NCBI GenBank assembly: GCA_910577825.1
Contig: CAJTOK010000066.1
Span: forward strand, 1-11,262
DNA: 11,262 nt
Direction of reading: 5' to 3'
Source of the DNA: an uncultured Lachnospiraceae bacterium
GTDB lineage: Bacteria; Bacillota; Clostridia; Lachnospirales; Lachnospiraceae
Part shown: positions 8,439 to 11,262 of the stretch, in pieces
Position numbering within the stretch: position 1 is the stretch's first letter
How the letters are laid out: each line of letters begins with the position of its first letter
Program-made: the position numbers and the translations under genes
The notes under the pieces: model-generated
Database searches by the model: none
Seen by the model: the letters and a program-made list of their open reading frames with translations, nothing else
Told to the model about the DNA's origin: nothing

Positions 8439-8602
8439 ACTACGCATTATATAGGTAAAAAACAAAAATACAATAGAAGATTTTCAAAATGTTGAAAAAT
8501 AATATTTTTTGGAGCTGCAGCAGACATTCATAGTCTGTCATTAATCAGAATGAAAAAGGGAAAAATCTTCCTCTCTTCGTTTGGTTCCCTCATTGATTAG
8601 AT

Positions 8603-8621
8603 TGCGCCCATACTGGGCGCA
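8603..8621. other. GC-rich perfect hairpin next to the operon terminator
   Basis: TGCGCCCA and TGGGCGCA form a perfect 8-bp stem around a TAC loop. It lies just beyond the intrinsic terminator on the minus strand and has no T-run of its own. It is much more GC-rich than its surroundings. It could be a second 3' stability hairpin, a protein-binding palindrome or a trace of a mobile-element end. The rest of the 8442-8688 gap holds a weak AT-rich stem at 8481-8498 and a 5-bp stem at 8521-8537, and no gene. Confidence 0.6.
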
Positions 8622-8626
8622 CATAT

Positions 8627-8658
8627 AAAAGACCTAGAATATACTCCTAGGTCTTTTT
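8627..8658 (-). terminator. Intrinsic terminator of the GHKL-STAS-PIN operon
   Basis: AAAAGACCTAG (8627-8637) and CTAGGTCTTTT (8647-8657) form an 11-bp perfect stem with a 9-base loop. Read on the minus strand the stem ends in TCTTTT about 30 bases after the PIN-gene stop codon. On the plus strand it is followed by TCTTTTTATTT, so it can work in both directions. Confidence 0.85.
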
Positions 8659-8688
8659 ATTTAATCCTTTATTCCATTTCCTTTTTAT

Positions 8689-9210
8689 TTAATTCCACGC
8701 ATTAGCTTGCGCATCAAATCTATGTAACACCTCATCATCACCAAGTCTTGCCATATCAGAATCGAAAGTATAAAATTTTATATTTTTTTCAATACAATAA
8801 TCATAATACAAACAATCGTTAATATCAGCCAATTCCAATCTTTGCAAAAGAGAATTAACATCATATTCTCCAATATCATTGATTTCTGCGAAATGTTTCA
8901 CATCATCTATAACTGATTTGCATAATTCTTTTGTTTGCTGAAATTCTTGAAGCATCCGAAATTCCTTTAAATTACTAACGCCTGGCTGTCGATTTGCCTT
9001 TCTGTTTCTATTTACTGTCCGCATAGTAACTTTTTCAATCGCACTGATTAATTCTAGCATTTGTTCTTTACAAGTTACTATAACTTCTTTCTCTTCTAAC
9101 ACTTTTTGCAAAAGTGCCGATGCTGCTTGTGCCTGCCTAATTTCATGCGGTTTTTGTGGAACTTGTACTCCGAATAATTCAATCCACACACATGTATCTA
9201 AAAAAATCAT
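8689..9210 (-). CDS. PIN-domain ribonuclease, candidate effector of a three-gene module
   Basis: This 173-residue protein looks like a PIN-domain metal-dependent nuclease, the fold common in VapC-type toxins that cut RNA. The N-terminal strand IFLDTCVWIEL carries the first acidic residue D5; E53 follows in MLELIS; D129 and D132 are in LADINDC; and D150/D152 are in FYTFDSD. The full acidic set is therefore present and the enzyme is probably active. It is longer than a typical 130-residue VapC because of a charged helical insert at about 60-115 (rich in Arg/Lys, then Glu). Its ATG overlaps the TGA of the STAS-like gene (ATGA), indicating translational coupling. No VapB-like antitoxin gene is adjacent; the two upstream genes occupy that position. 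Gln is mostly CAA, unlike the core genes. Confidence 0.82.
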   Translation of the reverse strand: MIFLDTCVWIELFGVQVPQKPHEIRQAQAASALLQKVLEEKEVIVTCKEQMLELISAIEKVTMRTVNRNRKANRQPGVSNLKEFRMLQEFQQTKELCKSVIDDVKHFAEINDIGEYDVNSLLQRLELADINDCLYYDYCIEKNIKFYTFDSDMARLGDDEVLHRFDAQANAWN

Positions 9211-9512
9211 TCTTCCATATCCTCTCGTTTCATCAAAGCCCCATCTCTTACCTGCTTAATCTTAGATATAATTGTTTCATTTGCGTTTTTTATTGCAATA
9301 CACTTCATAACACCATTACCACGCTCAAGAATTAAATCTCCAATAATTGGATTGAGAAACGCAGTTATTACATAGCTGATATCCGAAAAATTCAAAACGA
9401 CCTTTTCTTCTTGATTCAAGTATTTTGTAACATCCCCTTGGCATTTCTTTCCATCATCATATGATACAGCCATATTCCCATCAATGTACTCCCGTACCAT
9501 GATTTCCTTCAT
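9207..9512 (-). CDS. STAS-like small protein (DUF4325 type)
   Basis: This 101-residue protein resembles the STAS-like DUF4325 family. The core is VVLNFSDISYVITAFLNP (38-55), equivalent to the strand-helix that in anti-sigma-factor antagonists carries the phosphorylated Ser/Thr; here T50 is the nearest candidate. The N-terminal 30 residues form the strand-rich lead-in and the C-terminal part (68-101) is basic then acidic. Such proteins usually partner GHKL-type kinases, and a GHKL gene lies 12 bases upstream. A strong AGGAGG site lies 8 bases before the ATG at 9512, and the stop overlaps the PIN gene start. I infer a role as a phospho-switch or adaptor between the GHKL protein and the nuclease. 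A second Met at residue 5 also has an AAGGA nearby. Confidence 0.75.
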   Translation of the reverse strand: MKEIMVREYIDGNMAVSYDDGKKCQGDVTKYLNQEEKVVLNFSDISYVITAFLNPIIGDLILERGNGVMKCIAIKNANETIISKIKQVRDGALMKREDMEE

Positions 9513-9524
9513 TTGCCTTCCCTC

Positions 9525-10514
9525 CTATATTTCGTCTAAATCTACACTAATAAGTTGCTTTGTTTTTTCATCATACATAATTGCTTTTGATGTATCAAAT
9601 AAAGGAATCTTCATAGATGCACTTGTTCCTATAAAATTTCCCTTTGCTTCTAAAACACTCTTATTAGTGCCTTTTAATGCATACATGCATGTTCCTGAAA
9701 AAATAAGCAATTCTCCATCTGCTTTACTGACATAATCTACTAGTGTTGGCAATCCATATCCGCCGGAACCCGAACGAGTAGTATGTCCATTTCCCATCGC
9801 CCATGTTACGCTCTCCTTGTCACTTAACTTTTTTCCATATACCTTATTGTGAAATTCTTGAACATTCCCTATAATAGTCTTTCCATAATCCGTAATATTT
9901 ATAACTAAGAAAAAAGCTTCATTATGAAACTCTATATCATACATAAAAAATACTTTATTCTCATCGCTATGAATAAATGCATTAGAAAATACCTCCCCAA
10001 TAGTCGTAACCAAAAATTCTTTTGCATTTTCTAAAACCAAATTTTTATTTGCAATAAAATCCACCAAAATTTGTACTGTCTTATTTATAGACCTATCACC
10101 CTCAAAACAATAACACTGTTGCACACTTTTTTCATTGATATCTTCGTGCAAGTCAATCTTTTTAAATTTTTCCCCATCTGAGTGTGTAACTCGTTCATGT
10201 ATCAGTTTCGACAGATTGCTTTCAACAAATACAGTTTTCTTTTTAGCTAGAAATGATAATGTATTATAGAGATACGCCATTCCCATTTTATTAAAATTTG
10301 TATACTTTACACTGGCAGAAACATAAACTTGTTCACAGTTTGAGTTTTCTACTGTCTTCATTAAGCCAGTAATTGCATTCAAAAAATTAAAATTATATTT
10401 TATTTCTTCCGAAATTGTAACAAATAACTTTTTGTCTTTCACATTATCGTTATAAGAAAACATGTTCTCTTCTATTTTTCCCTTCTTTATGTAGCCATAT
10501 TTATTTATCCGCAT
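9525..10514 (-). CDS. GHKL/HATPase-domain protein, anti-sigma-kinase-like
   Basis: This 329-residue protein carries a histidine-kinase-type ATP-binding domain without a histidine-kinase dimerisation domain. The N box is E174-VFS-N178-AFIH, the G1 box D209-Y-G211, and the glycine-rich lid is GSGGYGLP (249-256), preceded by ESVTWAMGNG (234-243); GTSASMKIP (296-304) is the closing strand. This pattern is like anti-sigma kinases of the SpoIIAB/RsbW group. Residues about 29-105 alternate strands and helices in a way that suggests a STAS-like domain (VYVSASVKYTNFNKMGMAYL), which is an inference. It is the first gene of the STAS-PIN operon. The start is uncertain: the ATG at 10514 has no ribosome binding site, and Met18 (10463) has GAAGAG 3 bases before it. 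ATP-dependent kinase or ATPase switching is likely. Confidence 0.82.
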   Translation of the reverse strand: MRINKYGYIKKGKIEENMFSYNDNVKDKKLFVTISEEIKYNFNFLNAITGLMKTVENSNCEQVYVSASVKYTNFNKMGMAYLYNTLSFLAKKKTVFVESNLSKLIHERVTHSDGEKFKKIDLHEDINEKSVQQCYCFEGDRSINKTVQILVDFIANKNLVLENAKEFLVTTIGEVFSNAFIHSDENKVFFMYDIEFHNEAFFLVINITDYGKTIIGNVQEFHNKVYGKKLSDKESVTWAMGNGHTTRSGSGGYGLPTLVDYVSKADGELLIFSGTCMYALKGTNKSVLEAKGNFIGTSASMKIPLFDTSKAIMYDEKTKQLISVDLDEI

Positions 10515-10547
10515 ATGATTGTAATCAAATATTTATAGCATTTAGTC

Positions 10548-10556
10548 ATTATAACA
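10548..10556 (-). promoter_or_regulatory. Extended -10 promoter candidate for the GHKL operon
   Basis: Read on the minus strand this is TGTTATAAT, a perfect extended -10 element (TGnTATAAT). No good -35 is present 17 bases upstream (T-rich only). Transcription would begin near 10541, giving a 5' leader of about 27 bases to the 10514 ATG or about 78 bases to the 10463 ATG. Confidence 0.5.
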
Positions 10557-10707
10557 TAATTTATTTAGAAAAAACAGATATTTATCTCAAAAAATAATAA
10601 TTGGGGACCATTTCTTTAATACATACTATGTAAGACCAATTTATAGGTTCCTTGTAATATATAAAAATATATATACACCAAAACCGCTAAAATTACCAGA
10701 AGGATAA

Positions 10708-10736
10708 TGTGTACAACAATATGTACTAATTGTCAA
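10708..10736 (-). promoter_or_regulatory. Operator-containing promoter pointing toward the GHKL operon
   Basis: On the minus strand a perfect TTGACA (10731-10736) lies 17 bases before TACACA (10708-10713), a weak -10. The regulator operator at 10711-10726 begins four bases after the -35, the same register as in the two other promoters of this cluster. It could produce a transcript with a leader of about 190 bases reaching the GHKL gene. The weak -10 limits confidence. Confidence 0.45.
10711..10726. promoter_or_regulatory. Operator copy 1 (RTACA-N6-TGTAY)
   Basis: GTACAACAATATGTAC has perfect GTACA/TGTAC outer arms. It lies in the promoter facing the GHKL operon, downstream of the regulator gene. 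Confidence 0.7.
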
Positions 10737-10744
10737 CAATAAAA

Positions 10745-10760
10745 ATACATTTTTATGTAT
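10745..10760. promoter_or_regulatory. Operator copy 2, overlapping the regulator stop codon
   Basis: ATACATTTTTATGTAT is a perfect 6+6 inverted repeat with a 4-base centre. It overlaps the stop codon of the HTH gene and starts 34 bases from copy 1, about three helical turns. It has no -35 of its own, so it may be an auxiliary site. Confidence 0.65.
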
Positions 10761-10995
10761 TTATTTTTTTGTATTCTAAAATGTCGCATGGTTGACAATT
10801 TAATTTGTCACACAAATACATTATTGTATCTACTGCTACATTTTCATTTTTTACAAGTCTGTTTACCAGTGTAGGCGAAAGATTAAAATTTTCCTTCTTT
10901 AAGTCTTGCTTTGTTATCCCCCTTCTTTTCATGGTTTCCCACAGTCTATTATAAGATATAGAACCACTATATATATTTTTTCTTCTACTTCCCAT
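10753..10995 (-). CDS. Xre-family HTH transcriptional regulator, 80 residues
   Basis: This is a small Cro/C1-type DNA-binding protein. After a basic N-terminus (GSRRKN), the HTH region spans about 14-75: SYNRLWETMKRRGIT, then KQDLKKE, the recognition part NLSPTLVNRLVKNENV, and a conserved tail TIMYLCDKLNCQPCDILEY. This subgroup of short Xre proteins is common in Firmicutes, both on chromosomes and mobile elements. There is no second domain, so ligand sensing is not evident. Its promoter contains a 16-bp operator and five similar copies lie around it, indicating autoregulation. AAGGAAGTG lies a few bases before the ATG at 10995. It is co-directional with the GHKL operon, 238 bases away, and divergent from the gene at the right edge. 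Confidence 0.85.
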   Translation of the reverse strand: MGSRRKNIYSGSISYNRLWETMKRRGITKQDLKKENFNLSPTLVNRLVKNENVAVDTIMYLCDKLNCQPCDILEYKKINT

Positions 10996-11028
10996 TCTGT
11001 CACTTCCTTTACAATATTATTTACCTAT

Positions 11029-11057
11029 ATAATACATTATTATGTATTTGTTGTCAA
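11029..11057 (-). promoter_or_regulatory. Sigma-A promoter of the HTH regulator, with operator between -35 and -10
   Basis: On the minus strand TTGACA (perfect, 11052-11057) is followed after exactly 17 bases by TATTAT (5 of 6, 11029-11034). Transcription would start near 11022, about 27 bases before the ATG at 10995. The operator at 11032-11047 fills the spacer and overlaps the -10, so binding should block the polymerase. Confidence 0.8.
11032..11047. promoter_or_regulatory. Operator copy 3, in the regulator's promoter
   Basis: ATACATTATTATGTAT has perfect 6-bp arms ATACAT/ATGTAT and begins four bases after the TTGACA on the minus strand. Confidence 0.75.
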
Positions 11058-11070
11058 TCTGTTTCGTCTT

Positions 11071-11086
11071 GTACATTATTGTGTAC
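11071..11086. promoter_or_regulatory. Operator copy 4
   Basis: GTACATTATTGTGTAC keeps the GTACA/TGTAC arms. It starts 39 bases from copy 3 and 32 from copy 5, within the divergent intergenic region. Confidence 0.7.
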
Positions 11087-11102
11087 TTTTACAAAATATT
11101 AT

Positions 11103-11118
11103 GTACATTTTTATGTAT
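11103..11118. promoter_or_regulatory. Operator copy 5
   Basis: GTACATTTTTATGTAT matches RTACA-N6-TGTAY, with one mismatch at the outermost pair. It starts 34 bases from copy 6, similar to the copy 1-2 spacing. Confidence 0.7.
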
Positions 11119-11126
11119 TTTTTATA

Positions 11127-11155
11127 TTGAATTTTAATACACAGTAATGTATTAT
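11127..11155 (+). promoter_or_regulatory. Divergent sigma-A promoter with the same operator layout
   Basis: TTGAAT (11127-11132) and TATTAT (11150-11155) are 17 bases apart on the plus strand. The operator copy at 11137-11152 begins four bases after the -35, exactly as in the regulator's promoter on the other strand. It points at the gene cut by the right edge. Confidence 0.7.
11137..11152. promoter_or_regulatory. Operator copy 6, in the divergent promoter
   Basis: ATACACAGTAATGTAT matches the consensus RTACA-N6-TGTAY and overlaps the first bases of the plus-strand -10. Confidence 0.7.
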
Positions 11156-11224
11156 ATAACCATAGAAAATGGTAAAAAAAAGTAAATACCCAGCCCCCAG
11201 GGATAATGGGAGAAAGAAAAGAAT

Positions 11225-11262
11225 ATGGAAAAAATATTTATTAACGGAAAAACAAACGGATA
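11225..11262 (+). CDS. Start of a divergent gene cut by the window edge
   Basis: An ATG at 11225 opens a frame of 12 codons (MEKIFINGKTNG) that runs off the edge. Support comes from the well-placed promoter about 70 bases upstream; the purine-rich GGGAG at 11208-11212 is 12 bases before the ATG, somewhat far. The leader contains a C-run/G-run (CCCCCAGGG) that could fold. Too little is visible to name a product; in divergent regulator layouts it is often a mobile-element or toxin-type gene, but that is a guess. Confidence 0.4.
   Translation, partial: MEKIFINGKTNG

Noticed and set aside
8158..8454. Plus-strand 98-codon frame across the GH18 fragment
   Set aside because: It is antisense to a clear GH18 reading frame, and its composition looks like a shadow.
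8481..8498. AT-rich 7-bp stem (TTTTCAA/TTGAAAA) followed by T-rich sequence
   Set aside because: The stem contains almost no G-C pairs and there is no upstream plus-strand gene to terminate.
10711..11152. CRISPR-like array
   Set aside because: The repeats are 16-bp palindromes of variable sequence placed in promoter positions around an HTH gene, with no cas genes and no spacer/repeat regularity.

Overview
The window looks like a chromosomal segment of an AT-rich, Gram-positive, spore-forming anaerobe of the Clostridia, most likely a Lachnospiraceae member. This is judged from protein style (bifunctional chorismate mutase/prephenate dehydratase, clostridial M18 aminopeptidase, YlbJ-like membrane protein, LysM/GH18-type spore enzyme remnant), strong AGGAGG-like ribosome binding sites and codon use. 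No database search was possible.

Positions 1-8438 are ordinary core chromosome, nearly all on the minus strand. Read from right to left they hold: the 3' end of a GH18 cortex-lytic/germination-type gene, a CorA-family metal transporter (GTG start), a YlbJ-like gate-domain membrane protein, an unrelated plus-strand hypothetical gene (5472-5972), and a run of M18 aminopeptidase, a NUDIX hydrolase fused to a pyrophosphatase-like domain, pheA, and an rlmD-type 23S rRNA m5U methyltransferase that runs off the left edge. The gaps between the aminopeptidase, NUDIX and pheA genes are only 24-32 bases, so those three are probably co-transcribed. About 225 bases of purine-rich, repetitive DNA separate pheA from rlmD.

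At about 8438 the GH18 reading frame stops matching its family, at an in-frame TAG, and the character of the DNA changes. From here to the right edge is probably an acquired accessory segment. Its genes use CAA for Gln and ATT for Ile far more than the core genes, which prefer CAG and ATA. It contains a compact minus-strand operon of three genes: a GHKL (HATPase) protein with a possible STAS-like N-terminal region, a small STAS-like protein of the DUF4325 type, and a PIN-domain nuclease whose start codon overlaps the preceding stop as ATGA. The operon ends in a strong intrinsic terminator. The arrangement resembles a partner-switching kinase/antagonist pair wired to a toxic RNase, and is a candidate phage-defence or stress-conflict system.

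Upstream lies a small Xre-type HTH regulator surrounded by six copies of a 16-bp inverted repeat, RTACA-N6-TGTAY. Three copies sit in the same register, four bases after a -35 hexamer: one in the regulator's own promoter, one in a divergent plus-strand promoter that leads to a gene cut by the right edge, and one in a weaker minus-strand promoter pointing at the PIN operon. The regulator therefore probably represses itself, the divergent gene and perhaps the three-gene module.
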